Positions 1 through 7,352 of a stretch of 12,283 nt of DNA are shown here, piece after piece (position 1 is the first letter of the stretch; every line of letters begins with the position of its first letter). A program made the position numbers and the translations under genes. The stretch is taken from contig JABSSV010000004.1 of NCBI GenBank assembly GCA_013213875.1, positions 1 through 12,283 on the forward strand. The letters are read 5' to 3'. Under the pieces are notes generated by a model that was given only the letters and a program-made list of their open reading frames with translations, was not told the origin of the DNA and ran no database searches. The DNA comes from Lysobacterales bacterium (GTDB taxonomy: Bacteria; Pseudomonadota; Gammaproteobacteria; Xanthomonadales; SZUA-36).

Positions 1-1
1 G

Positions 2-292
2 ATTCGTGAATACGAGCGCTATCACAAGCCGGGGAACGTCTGGCCCGAGGTCATCGACAGCATTCGAGCGGCGGGTATTCTCGATATGCAAATCTACCGT
101 TCCGGGCTGCAGCTGATCATGGTACTCACCGTGTCAGACACCTTCAGTTTTGAAGAGAAAGAGCGTCAGGACCGTGTTAGCCCCAAAGTGCTGGAGTGGG
201 AGCGCCTCATGGAGCGATTCCAGAACAAGCCTGCGGGCGAGGACGGCAAGTGGCGGCAAGTTGGGAATATCTTCGACCTAACGCAGCACTGA
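2..292 (+). CDS. L-rhamnose mutarotase family protein (DUF718), 5'-truncated
   Basis: This is the C-terminal 96 residues of a protein whose start lies left of the window. The family (DUF718, RhaM type) interconverts the alpha and beta anomers of L-rhamnose or related deoxysugars such as L-fucose, in the cytoplasm. The visible part begins with a YERYH-x5-VWPE stretch that lines up with the YQRRH-NPIWPE active-site segment of E. coli RhaM, including its conserved His. It continues with an IYRSG beta strand, a VLEWERLMERFQ helix and an ending of the form GKWRQVGNIFDL. Full-length members are about 100-115 residues, so only a dozen or so residues should be missing. The frame is open from base 2 to a TGA. 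Mutarotases usually sit in sugar-use operons, so a deoxysugar pathway may lie to the left. The exact sugar cannot be told from sequence, so no symbol is given. Confidence 0.85.
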   Translation: MREYERYHKPGNVWPEVIDSIRAAGILDMQIYRSGLQLIMVLTVSDTFSFEEKERQDRVSPKVLEWERLMERFQNKPAGEDGKWRQVGNIFDLTQH

Positions 293-482
293 CCATCGCA
301 GGGCCGAAGAGACTTCCGTCATGACTGTGATTGCTCGGCGGTCGCAACCTATCGCGTCCTGCGTAAAGCACGGCTAATCCTCACGCCCCACCATTTGAGC
401 CCATGGAGTCAAATTCGAGCACTCACGAACTGGTTACCGGCGGCGCCTGTTCTCAAACCGTCAATGCCTTGCCCTCAGGGCT

Positions 483-494
483 TTACGCGCGTAA
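483..494. promoter_or_regulatory. 12-bp perfect palindrome upstream of the S33 hydrolase
   Basis: TTACGCGCGTAA reads the same on both strands and ends 46 bases before the ATG at 541. It lies in the 248 bp gap between the mutarotase and the hydrolase. Its position and symmetry would suit a dimeric repressor site, but a palindrome of this length can occur by chance. No clear sigma70 promoter could be placed next to it. Confidence 0.25.
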
Positions 495-540
495 TTTGGG
501 CAGCTGTTGGCGTCCATCTTGCTGCGGAACGGGGAGCGAT

Positions 541-1986
541 ATGTTGCTTAGACTTACCGGGTTTTTCACTGTTATGGTCGGCATGGTCCTTGGGTTCGGT
601 CAGGCCGCCTATGGCGACGCGCCCCAGCTACCCCGATTCGAAAAGGTGGCCACCGCGGACCAGTTTCCCGTCGCCGTTCCAGCCGCCTTCGAGGCAACGC
701 TCGGCTGGCTGATCACCGCTGAAGATCGCGACCAGCCCTCTGCCCGTGAAATCCGTCTACCGGTGGCCATCATTCATGCACGCTCTGCGACCGGGAAAAA
801 TCCGGTGGTCTATCTGTCCGGCGGTCCCGGTACATCAGCCATGAACACCGCCGCTTATCCGGGCGCCTATCCCTGGCTGGAGGAACGCGACTTTATTGTT
901 ATCGGCCAGCGCGGTACGCAATTCGCGACACCCGCCCTCATGTGCCCCGAATATCGAACGGCGGTAGCCGCACAAGCAGATACCGTGGCCGCGGTCAGGG
1001 CCTGTAAGGCGCGACTTGAAGCCGACGGCATTGATCTGAGCAAGTATCACAGTCTTGCCAGTGCCGATGATCTGGATGATCTGCGCACGGTGTTGGGGCT
1101 CGATGCCTGGAGCCTTTATGGCGGGTCCTACGGCACCCGACTGGCACTTGTTTACGCCAAGAAATTTGGCCACCGGGTGGAGTCCATGGTGCTGGATTCG
1201 CCGCTGCCACCGAATGCGATCTATGACGACGAAAGCGCCCGCAATCTTGAGCATTCCCTGAGGCTGGTGGCCCGTGACTGTGCCCAACAAGCGGCCTGCG
1301 CCAGCGCATTTCCGGATTTGGAGCAGCGCTTTTTTCAGCGCCTGGAGGAGGTGGCCCGCACGCCGCTGCAAGTGGAAGCAGCTCAGGACCCCGTGACAGC
1401 AGCGGATTTGGCCTCACTCATTCCGCTGGCCTCTGCGAGCGGCGTGCGTCGTGCACCACTCACCATGGACCGGGTAGCGCGGCTCGATCCGGAGCTGCTG
1501 GCGCGCTTGTACGCACCGGCCCAAACCTTTGACTTTGCCTGGGGCATGCGCTTTTCCGTTTGGTGCAGCGAGGCACTCCCCTTCAGCTTGCGCTATGCCG
1601 TAGACGGGCCTGGAAATGTGCTCGGCGGCTACGAAAGTGCCGCCATCCACCCTGAACTTTGCCGTGCCTGGGACGTGCCCGCGCTGAATGCGAGCGTTAT
1701 TGAACCGGTCATATCCGACATTCCCACCCTGATCATTGCGGGTGAGTTTGATCCCCTGACCCCGCCCAAATGGGGCGCCTTGGCGGCAAAAACCTTGGCT
1801 CGCAGCCGCCTGGTGCGCGTGCGAGGGGGCAGCCATGCGTCCACCCAGCAATGGGATGCCGATGGCTGTGCCATGGTGCTCGCCAATGCATTCCTGCAGG
1901 CTCCGGAAGCATTTCTGGAGAGCGACGCGCAGACCGTTTGCCCGGTGATTCCTTCCGCGCCCGACTACCAGCTACTTCCGGAATGA
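541..1986 (+). CDS. Secreted alpha/beta-hydrolase, S33 / tripeptidyl-aminopeptidase-like
   Basis: This 481-residue exported serine hydrolase resembles prolyl aminopeptidases and the TAP family (S33), which remove residues or short peptides from peptide N termini. The first 25 residues are a Sec signal peptide with a hydrophobic core ending near QAAYG. The oxyanion motif SGGPG is at 93-97. The nucleophile elbow GGSYG is at 194-198 (Ser196). A C-terminal TAP-like part carries the acid in GEFDPLTPP (Asp404) and the base in GGSH (His432). Cysteines in the mature part (for example 135, 155, 247, 253) would suit disulfides in the periplasm. The frame is open from 403, but the 46 extra residues would bury the signal peptide, and ATG 541 has a GGGAG ribosome site about 6 bases upstream, so 541 is chosen. 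Where many relatives have DQRG, this protein has GQRG (122-125). The substrate is unknown; an esterase is a possible alternative. Confidence 0.88.
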   Translation: MLLRLTGFFTVMVGMVLGFGQAAYGDAPQLPRFEKVATADQFPVAVPAAFEATLGWLITAEDRDQPSAREIRLPVAIIHARSATGKNPVVYLSGGPGTSAMNTAAYPGAYPWLEERDFIVIGQRGTQFATPALMCPEYRTAVAAQADTVAAVRACKARLEADGIDLSKYHSLASADDLDDLRTVLGLDAWSLYGGSYGTRLALVYAKKFGHRVESMVLDSPLPPNAIYDDESARNLEHSLRLVARDCAQQAACASAFPDLEQRFFQRLEEVARTPLQVEAAQDPVTAADLASLIPLASASGVRRAPLTMDRVARLDPELLARLYAPAQTFDFAWGMRFSVWCSEALPFSLRYAVDGPGNVLGGYESAAIHPELCRAWDVPALNASVIEPVISDIPTLIIAGEFDPLTPPKWGALAAKTLARSRLVRVRGGSHASTQQWDADGCAMVLANAFLQAPEAFLESDAQTVCPVIPSAPDYQLLPE

Positions 1987-2082
1987 CCGGCGCTTGGCGC
2001 AAAAGACTCATCAGCCCCACGGATCAGCCCCCGCGGGACACTAAACGCGCCGCCGGCACCCTCGGACGGCTTCGGTGATTTC

Positions 2083-2094
2083 AGATTCGAATCT
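2083..2094. repeat. 12-bp perfect palindrome in the convergent intergenic region
   Basis: AGATTCGAATCT is a perfect palindrome located between the end of the S33 hydrolase and the terminator at 2164. The central TTCGAAT resembles a tRNA T-loop, but no cloverleaf can be folded around it. No function is assigned. Confidence 0.2.
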
Positions 2095-2163
2095 TCCACG
2101 CAAGGAGCGTCTCCAGGCCTGGAATTCCTCTTGCCTTTCTGCGCTGGCCCCGGGCACAACCAA

Positions 2164-2188
2164 GCGTTCCTGGGAACGCCCTTTTTTT
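2164..2188 (+). terminator. Rho-independent terminator after the S33 hydrolase
   Basis: The inverted repeat GCGTTC-CTGG-GAACGC forms a 6 bp stem with a 4-base loop (a 7 bp reading with a 2-base loop is also possible). It is followed by CC and a run of seven T. It lies 177 bases after the plus-strand stop at 1986 and ends two bases before the stop codon of the convergent amidohydrolase. The T-run is on the plus strand only, so it should stop transcription coming from the left. Confidence 0.8.
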
Positions 2189-2190
2189 GT

Positions 2191-4026
2191 CTAGTGGCTG
2201 TGGGGCTGAGACTGGCCACCCATAGCGGCATACATCACATCAATCAATTGGTGGGCCTGATCAGGCCCGCTCATGAGACCGGCATTGGCCAATGCCACTT
2301 GTCCCGTTTGAGCCAAAGCATCGAACACCACCCGGCCTTCCTTGACCGTAACAAGCACATCCAGATCGGCCAGCGTCTCCGGCGCCACCGCCGTAGGATC
2401 GTCCGACAGAATCACAAAGTCGGCCAGCTTTCCAACTTCGATGGAGCCCTTCTCGTGCTCCTCAAAGTGTTGCCAGGCCGGCCAGATGGTCATGGCCTTG
2501 AGCGCGGTCAGTACATCAACCCGGTGCTCGGGCCCCAGCACATAGCCCGAGCGCGTGCGCCGAGTTACCGTTGCGTCCAGCACACGCATGCTGTCCGGGA
2601 AGGCAACCGGCGCGTCATGGTGTGTCCCAAACTTCATACCGCGCTCTACCAACCATCCGGTGGGTGAGATGTTTTCCGCTGCCTCCGGACCGACCGTGTG
2701 GCTTCGGTGCCAGTCACCCCAATAAAAGGTGTGCATGGGAAACAAGGACGGAAAGACGCCCAGGCGCTGAAACGCATCCACCTGATCTTCGCGCAGGAAT
2801 TGACCATGGATCAGCACCGGCCGGTTGCCCACATCTCCATAGGTCGCGCGCGCTTCCTCAAATGCCTCAATGAGCATGTCAGAAGCGCCTTCACCATTGG
2901 AGTGCACGATGATCTGCAGACCCTTTTCGAAGCAGTAATTAACCGCGTCTTTCAGCTGCTTCTCGGTGATCGCCGCGTAGCCGCTATAGCCGTCTTCATA
3001 ATCTCCCACCGGATCGTGATAGGGCCTATCGCGGAGCGCGGTAAACCCCTGGGGTGACCCGTCAATGGTCAGTTTGCAACCCCCCACGCGAGTACGGTTG
3101 CTGTAGGCCTGGCTGAAGTTCTCGGCAATAAACTCGCGACCTTCCAATACATCAGGGAACGCCACCACATCGATGGGTAAATCGCCCGCAGCCCCCACCT
3201 TTTTGAGCGCATCCACTACCGCGCTGGAAGCGCGTCCTTCATGCGCTGTGGTGTAGCCAAAGCTGGCCCATAATTTACTGCCCTCCCGGGCAAAGGCTTG
3301 CAACCCCTCTTCTCCCAGGCTGCTGAGCATCGGGAACAGCACGGTAAAGAACGCATATTCTTCCAGCACGCCGTTGGGCTCGCCGTTGGCATCGCGCTGG
3401 ATCACACCACCGGCGGGATTTTCCGTGTCCGCCGTGATACCGGCCAGTTCCAGCGCCCGGGAATTGGCCACGCCCAAATGCCCCGATTGATGCACGATCA
3501 GGATCGGTACATCGGTGGAAATCTCATCAAGATCCTGCCGCGTGGGATGGCGCACTTCGGCAAGCTGCGCATTGTCATAGCCAAACCCGATGATCATGTT
3601 CACCTGGCTCACGATGGCTGCATTGGCTGCGGCCCAGTCAGAGATCACGCGCTGCAGACTGGCCATATCGGTCACTTCCCCATCCGGGGGTGCCAACAGA
3701 TTGGCCGACAAGGCTTGCAGCCCGCCCATGCCGGCATGCCCATGGCTATCAACAAAACCCGGCAGCATGGCGCGGCCATTCAGGTCGTACACGACGGTGC
3801 CCTGGCCCTGAAAATCGCCCATATCCGTGACTGACCCGACCGCTACGATCAGGCCGTCTCGCACCGCCACCGCCTCCGCGGTGGGCTGGTCATCATTAAT
3901 GGTGATGATGGGGCCGCCCATATAGATCGTATCGGCCGCTTCTTCTTGGTCCGATCCGCTGCAGGCTGCCAGCAGCAAAGGCAGCATGATGAGCCCCAGG
4001 GCGCTCGGTACGCGAGGAAAGTTCAT
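2191..4026 (-). CDS. Amidohydrolase family 3 (YtcJ-like) lipoprotein
   Basis: This 611-residue metal-dependent amidohydrolase belongs to the YtcJ / N-substituted formamide deformylase-like group, which hydrolyses amide or formamide bonds. Residues 1-22 are a lipoprotein signal with lipobox LAAC (Cys22). The +2 residue is Ser, so outer-membrane anchoring facing the periplasm is likely. The beta-sandwich plus TIM-barrel layout is clear: PGFVDSHGH (His95, His97 as metal ligands), a KLTIDGSPQG segment (318-327), VHSNGEGA (His375), LIHGQ (His407), HHDAP (Asp471) and the closing GKLADFVILSDDP (533-544). The tail is PHSH. The ATG is preceded by an AGGGAGAA ribosome site (4031-4038 on the plus strand), and the stop is TAG. 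It lies 140 bp downstream of the S9 peptidase on the same strand, with two hairpins between, so it may be partly co-transcribed. Substrate unknown; the family assignment is firm. Confidence 0.92.
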   Translation of the reverse strand: MNFPRVPSALGLIMLPLLLAACSGSDQEEAADTIYMGGPIITINDDQPTAEAVAVRDGLIVAVGSVTDMGDFQGQGTVVYDLNGRAMLPGFVDSHGHAGMGGLQALSANLLAPPDGEVTDMASLQRVISDWAAANAAIVSQVNMIIGFGYDNAQLAEVRHPTRQDLDEISTDVPILIVHQSGHLGVANSRALELAGITADTENPAGGVIQRDANGEPNGVLEEYAFFTVLFPMLSSLGEEGLQAFAREGSKLWASFGYTTAHEGRASSAVVDALKKVGAAGDLPIDVVAFPDVLEGREFIAENFSQAYSNRTRVGGCKLTIDGSPQGFTALRDRPYHDPVGDYEDGYSGYAAITEKQLKDAVNYCFEKGLQIIVHSNGEGASDMLIEAFEEARATYGDVGNRPVLIHGQFLREDQVDAFQRLGVFPSLFPMHTFYWGDWHRSHTVGPEAAENISPTGWLVERGMKFGTHHDAPVAFPDSMRVLDATVTRRTRSGYVLGPEHRVDVLTALKAMTIWPAWQHFEEHEKGSIEVGKLADFVILSDDPTAVAPETLADLDVLVTVKEGRVVFDALAQTGQVALANAGLMSGPDQAHQLIDVMYAAMGGQSQPHSH

Positions 4027-4089
4027 TGGCTTCTCCCTTTTGCGGAAAAGTCTAGCAGCAAAGCGGGAGCCCGGGGCATGCTAGGGGAT

Positions 4090-4115
4090 GGCGGCACGTG
4101 GAGCCACGTGCCGCC
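4090..4115. repeat. Perfect 12-bp hairpin between S9 peptidase and amidohydrolase
   Basis: GGCGGCACGTGG, a 2-base spacer (AG), then CCACGTGCCGCC form a perfect inverted repeat. As RNA the loop would open to at least four bases. No run of T follows on either strand, so it is not a canonical intrinsic terminator. It lies between the S9 stop (4167) and the amidohydrolase start (4026). It could act as an mRNA-processing or stabilising stem, a rho-related pause site or a protein-binding palindrome. Confidence 0.6.
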
Positions 4116-4127
4116 GTTGCTTCTGCG

Positions 4128-4159
4128 CCCGGCCTGAGCGTGCCTGCGCTCAGGCCGGG
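4128..4159. repeat. Perfect 13-bp hairpin just after the S9 peptidase stop
   Basis: CCCGGCCTGAGCG, a 6-base loop (TGCCTG), then CGCTCAGGCCGGG pair perfectly. On the minus strand it begins 7 bases after the TGA of the S9 peptidase, where a terminator or 3'-end-protecting stem is expected. No T-run follows in that direction. Its position suggests it marks the 3' end of the peptidase mRNA or weakens read-through to the amidohydrolase. Confidence 0.65.
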
Positions 4160-4166
4160 GCGTGCA

Positions 4167-6317
4167 TCAATCCATCAATTGCTGCATGAGATACACATAT
4201 TGCAGCGCCTGGATTTTGGCACGTTGCTCGTTATCAACGCCGCCGGAGTGCCCTCCGACCGTGTCTTCAAAATAGTAATAATCATGCCCCTGCTCCGCCA
4301 GGCGCGCCGCGCCCTTGCGGGCATGGGCCGGGTGGGTCCGGTCATCAGCCGTGGATGCCCACAGGAAGGGCGTGGGGTAGTCGGCACCCTCAACAATCTT
4401 CTGATAGGGCGAGTAGCCTTCGATCCAGGCGCGCTGCTCGGGAATGCGCGGATCACCGTATTCGCCAATCCATGACGCTCCACGCCCAATCAGGTGATAG
4501 CGCAGCATGTCAAACAGCGGGATCGCCACAATTGCAGCGCCGAACAGATCCGGGCGCTGGGTGAAGGCAGTGCCCACCAGCAGCCCGCCTTGCGAACCAC
4601 CCTGAATGCCCAGATGTTCCGGCGAGGTGAAGCCCTTGTTCACCAGATCATCGCCCACCGCGATAAAGTCATCCCAGGTGCGCTGCTTGTTTTCGCGGAT
4701 TGCCGTCTGGTGCCAGCCCGGGCCAAATTCGCCGCCGCCACGCAGATTGGTCAGCACATAGGCGCCGCCGCGCTCGAGCCACATCTTGCCGGTGGACCCG
4801 AGATAGGCGGGCAAGCGCGGAATCTGAAAGCCACCATAGCCGGACATGAGCACGGCCGTTTCGCCATCCATTTTCATGCCTACCGGCTTGACGATGAAAT
4901 AGGGAATCTGCGTCCCGTCGGCGCTGGTGGCTTCGTGTTGTTCCACCTCCATGCCGGTCGCATCGAAGCGCGCAGGCGAGGTTTTGAGCACGCGTGGCGC
5001 TTCACCCGCTTCCGAGTAGTACAGGGTGGTGGGGTTGAGGAAGTCCGTGACCGTGAACATGATCTGCTCGCTCTCATCGGACGCCGCCGCAATGCCCACC
5101 GTGGCGTTATCAGGCAAGGCAACCTCTTCGCTCACCCATTCACCGCCCTTATCGCCGGGAACGAAATTGAACTTGAGCATCTTGCCCACCACGTTGTCCA
5201 GCAGACCGACATACAAGGCGCCGGCCGTGATTGCCCCGCCGCGCTTGGTCTGCCGCTCACCGGGCGCCCAGACCAGGGTCTTGGCAGCGCCGTTGGGATC
5301 GGCTTTCCATGCTTCCAGTTCCGCCGCGACCAGGCTGTCAGCGGGAAAGACCTGCCCGTCCACTTCCCAATCCACATCGGTGCTCATGAGCATATGTCCA
5401 TCGACAATGCCGTAGGGCGATGCTTTTTTGGGCAGGTCGAGTTTGAGCCATGCACCGGTTTCAGGGTCGCGCCAGAAATATTCCGACTCGTGGAAACTCA
5501 CACCGCGGAAAGCGGTGGTGCCGTGCACGGTACCTGTGTTGTCACGCAACAGGCTGGCGCCAGCCCATACATCATCAGCCTCACCGCGAAAGATTTCGGG
5601 CGCTTCAGCCAGCGCCGTGCCCCGCTTCCACATGCGGCTGGTAAAGGGGTACTCGCTGGCGGTAAGCGTGCCCTCACCGAAGTCGCGCCCCACCATGAGC
5701 GTGTCTTCATCGACCCACTGAATGCCACCCTGGCTTTTCTCTGGCAGTTCGAAACCACCCTCGACAAAGGTTTTGGTGCTCATATCGAATTCGCGCATGA
5801 TGGTGGCATCTTCACCACCATCGGACAGTGCGATCATGCACTTGATAAGGTCCGGGGGCAGGCAGGTGGAGCCCTTGTAGACCCACTCGCGACCTTCTTC
5901 CGCTGCCAGTGCATCGATGTCCAGCACGGTCTCCCACTGAATATCGTCGCTGGTATAGCTTTCCATCGTGGTCCGCCGGAGCAAACCTTTCGGATTTTCC
6001 TTGTCCTGCCAGAAATTGTAGAGACCATCGGGGCGGAAGCTGACATAGGGCACGCGGTCTTCGCTATCTAGGATAGCGAGCGCCTCCGCTTTGAGCGCCG
6101 CAAAGCGCGGATCCGCCTCCAGCGCGGAAAGCGTGCGCTTGTTCTCCGCCTCGACCCAGGCCAGCGCTTCGTCACTACGCGCTTCCTCAAGCCAGATATA
6201 GGGGTCCTGATCGGGCCCAGGCACACCGCTCTCGTCCATATGATCGTCCGCGGCAACCCAAGTTACGGCGCCGATCGTCATGACGGCTGCCGGTGCAAGT
6301 GATGAGACAATTTTCAA
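4167..6317 (-). CDS. Prolyl oligopeptidase family serine peptidase (S9), exported, TTG start
   Basis: This 716-residue S9A peptidase cleaves short peptides, classically after proline. Prolyl oligopeptidases are usually about 690-720 residues, so it is full length. Residues 1-23 are a weak Sec signal ending VAA|DD, so the enzyme should be periplasmic. The N-terminal part (about 36-460) starts with DPYIWLEE, typical of the family, and would form the beta-propeller. The C-terminal hydrolase domain has NLRGGGEFG (524-532), the nucleophile GGSQGG (Ser575), the acid in TADDR (Asp659) and the base in VGGHSGG (His690). The start codon is TTG, not ATG; it has an AGGAG site 7 bases upstream and begins the signal peptide, whereas the next ATG (codon 13) would cut into it. 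The 140 bp downstream gap to the amidohydrolase carries two hairpins. Activity as a dipeptidyl or acyl peptidase cannot be ruled out. Confidence 0.93.
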   Translation of the reverse strand: MKIVSSLAPAAVMTIGAVTWVAADDHMDESGVPGPDQDPYIWLEEARSDEALAWVEAENKRTLSALEADPRFAALKAEALAILDSEDRVPYVSFRPDGLYNFWQDKENPKGLLRRTTMESYTSDDIQWETVLDIDALAAEEGREWVYKGSTCLPPDLIKCMIALSDGGEDATIMREFDMSTKTFVEGGFELPEKSQGGIQWVDEDTLMVGRDFGEGTLTASEYPFTSRMWKRGTALAEAPEIFRGEADDVWAGASLLRDNTGTVHGTTAFRGVSFHESEYFWRDPETGAWLKLDLPKKASPYGIVDGHMLMSTDVDWEVDGQVFPADSLVAAELEAWKADPNGAAKTLVWAPGERQTKRGGAITAGALYVGLLDNVVGKMLKFNFVPGDKGGEWVSEEVALPDNATVGIAAASDESEQIMFTVTDFLNPTTLYYSEAGEAPRVLKTSPARFDATGMEVEQHEATSADGTQIPYFIVKPVGMKMDGETAVLMSGYGGFQIPRLPAYLGSTGKMWLERGGAYVLTNLRGGGEFGPGWHQTAIRENKQRTWDDFIAVGDDLVNKGFTSPEHLGIQGGSQGGLLVGTAFTQRPDLFGAAIVAIPLFDMLRYHLIGRGASWIGEYGDPRIPEQRAWIEGYSPYQKIVEGADYPTPFLWASTADDRTHPAHARKGAARLAEQGHDYYYFEDTVGGHSGGVDNEQRAKIQALQYVYLMQQLMD

Positions 6318-6324
6318 AAGTCCT

Positions 6325-6329
6325 CTCCT
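6325..6329 (-). promoter_or_regulatory. Ribosome binding site supporting the TTG start of the S9 peptidase
   Basis: Read on the minus strand, AGGAGAGGA precedes the TTG at 6317-6315; the AGGAG core is 7 bases from it. This near-perfect Shine-Dalgarno spacing decides the start, since no ATG lies nearby in frame except codon 13. Confidence 0.75.
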
Positions 6330-6350
6330 ACGGGAAAATTCAGGACAGGC

Positions 6351-6356
6351 AGTATA
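6351..6356 (-). promoter_or_regulatory. Possible -10 box of the S9 peptidase
   Basis: TATACT on the minus strand, 33 bases upstream of the TTG start, matches a sigma70 -10 element. No good TTGACA-like -35 box is seen 16-18 bases further upstream, so support is weak. The rest of the 255 bp gap (6318-6572) shows nothing recognisable. Confidence 0.3.
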
Positions 6357-6572
6357 AACCGCTTTTTATGCCATAAGGCTTGGGCCCGGGAACCTTAGGC
6401 CACATCCAGGGTGGCCCAACTTCTCGCTCCATTCGCCCTGACCAAGAGCTGGCCAGCAGCTACCGGTCGCGCGGCCTTCTGAGCTGATTGATTCCAGATT
6501 CTTTATCCTGACCGCGGCCGACCCAGGCTCGCGCTGGCACGCAACCCCCTGAGTCCTTTATCTGTACCTACC

Positions 6573-7352
6573 TTACAGGAGCGATACGGCCTCATTCAGC
6601 CCCGTCATCATGGCCCGCTGGCGCGGCAGTCTGCGACCGAACCAGAGTTGGTCCAGCCAACGCTTGATACCCTGCAGCTTGCCAACTGCGTCCACGAATT
6701 CCGCCCGCGGTGCTGGCGACCAGCCCACCAGGAACCCATGCAAGACCAAGGCAGCCTGTTGCAGGCAGTCCTCAAAGAAATACAGCACGTTCATGGCCAG
6801 AAGCAGCAGGTCCCGGGCCTGCGCTTGCGCCGTAGTGAGAACCGCCGCAGGATCATCCTCGAAGTCCAGGAAGCCCACCTGGCCCAGGTCATTCACCGTA
6901 ATATTGCGAGGAAAGGCCTGACTCAGAAATCCACCGTGGCGATGTAAATCGAGCAACACCGACAAGACACGCTGCAATAGCTCCAGCCGTTCCTCGGCCT
7001 GGGTAGTGGCCCGCAGGCGATGGCGCAGGTCCGGACCGAGATCGGATAGCAGCAGGAAGCTTTTGCCATGGCAGAGCACATCCGGCACCCGCAGGCCCAG
7101 CTCACGTAACTGGATCAGCCGCCGTTTCTCAATAGCGATAGATTCCGTCCCACCGGGATTAGGTACCGGCTGCAGCAGCGCGATATTTAAGCGTCTGGCA
7201 AACAGGGTGAGCGCCCTGTAGCGCCAGGCGCTGTGGGGCGCAGAGGCCTGTTTCAGCCAGCAGACTTGTCCATTAATCTCCAGGCGCTGGATGGGATCAG
7301 GGCGGCCCAACCAGGGCGTGAGGTCAACGGCTTCCATAACAGGGTCAGCCAT
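6573..7352 (-). CDS. Protein-kinase-like fold (BUD32/WaaP-type) protein with altered catalytic loop
   Basis: This 259-residue cytoplasmic protein looks like a small member of the kinase-like superfamily (BUD32, lipopolysaccharide-kinase and aminoglycoside-phosphotransferase relatives). Visible elements are an N-lobe Lys in CWLKQ (Lys34), a helix with Glu75 in AIEKRRL, a hinge-like LLLSDLG (100-106), a catalytic-loop equivalent LHRHGGF-x6-RNITV (136-153), a metal-binding-like GFLDFEDD (160-167) and RDLLLL (180-185). In active kinases the catalytic loop is usually HGD or HxD followed by N; here there is HGG, while Asn150 and Asp163 remain. It could be an atypical kinase or a pseudokinase. No strong ribosome site precedes ATG 7352 or the alternative in-frame ATG at codon 6, so the start is uncertain by a few residues. 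It is divergent from the SulP gene and 255 bp upstream of the S9 peptidase. The phosphate acceptor, if any, is unknown. Confidence 0.7.
   Translation of the reverse strand: MADPVMEAVDLTPWLGRPDPIQRLEINGQVCWLKQASAPHSAWRYRALTLFARRLNIALLQPVPNPGGTESIAIEKRRLIQLRELGLRVPDVLCHGKSFLLLSDLGPDLRHRLRATTQAEERLELLQRVLSVLLDLHRHGGFLSQAFPRNITVNDLGQVGFLDFEDDPAAVLTTAQAQARDLLLLAMNVLYFFEDCLQQAALVLHGFLVGWSPAPRAEFVDAVGKLQGIKRWLDQLWFGRRLPRQRAMMTGLNEAVSLL

Noticed and set aside
403..540. N-terminal extension of the S33 hydrolase to ATG 403
   Set aside because: The extra 46 residues would precede a clear signal peptide, and ATG 541 has a good ribosome site.
2075..2105. Possible tRNA fragment suggested by a TTCGAAT loop-like sequence
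   Set aside because: Only a self-complementary 12-mer is present; no acceptor, D or anticodon arm can be folded upstream.
2131..3834. Several open frames on the plus strand inside the amidohydrolase gene
   Set aside because: They are antisense shadows of a complete lipoprotein amidohydrolase with all expected motifs.
4494..6071. A 525-codon open frame on the plus strand, antisense to the S9 peptidase
   Set aside because: It lies wholly inside a gene with an intact catalytic triad, its translation is His/Arg/Ala-rich with no family resemblance, and such long antisense frames are common opposite GC-rich genes.
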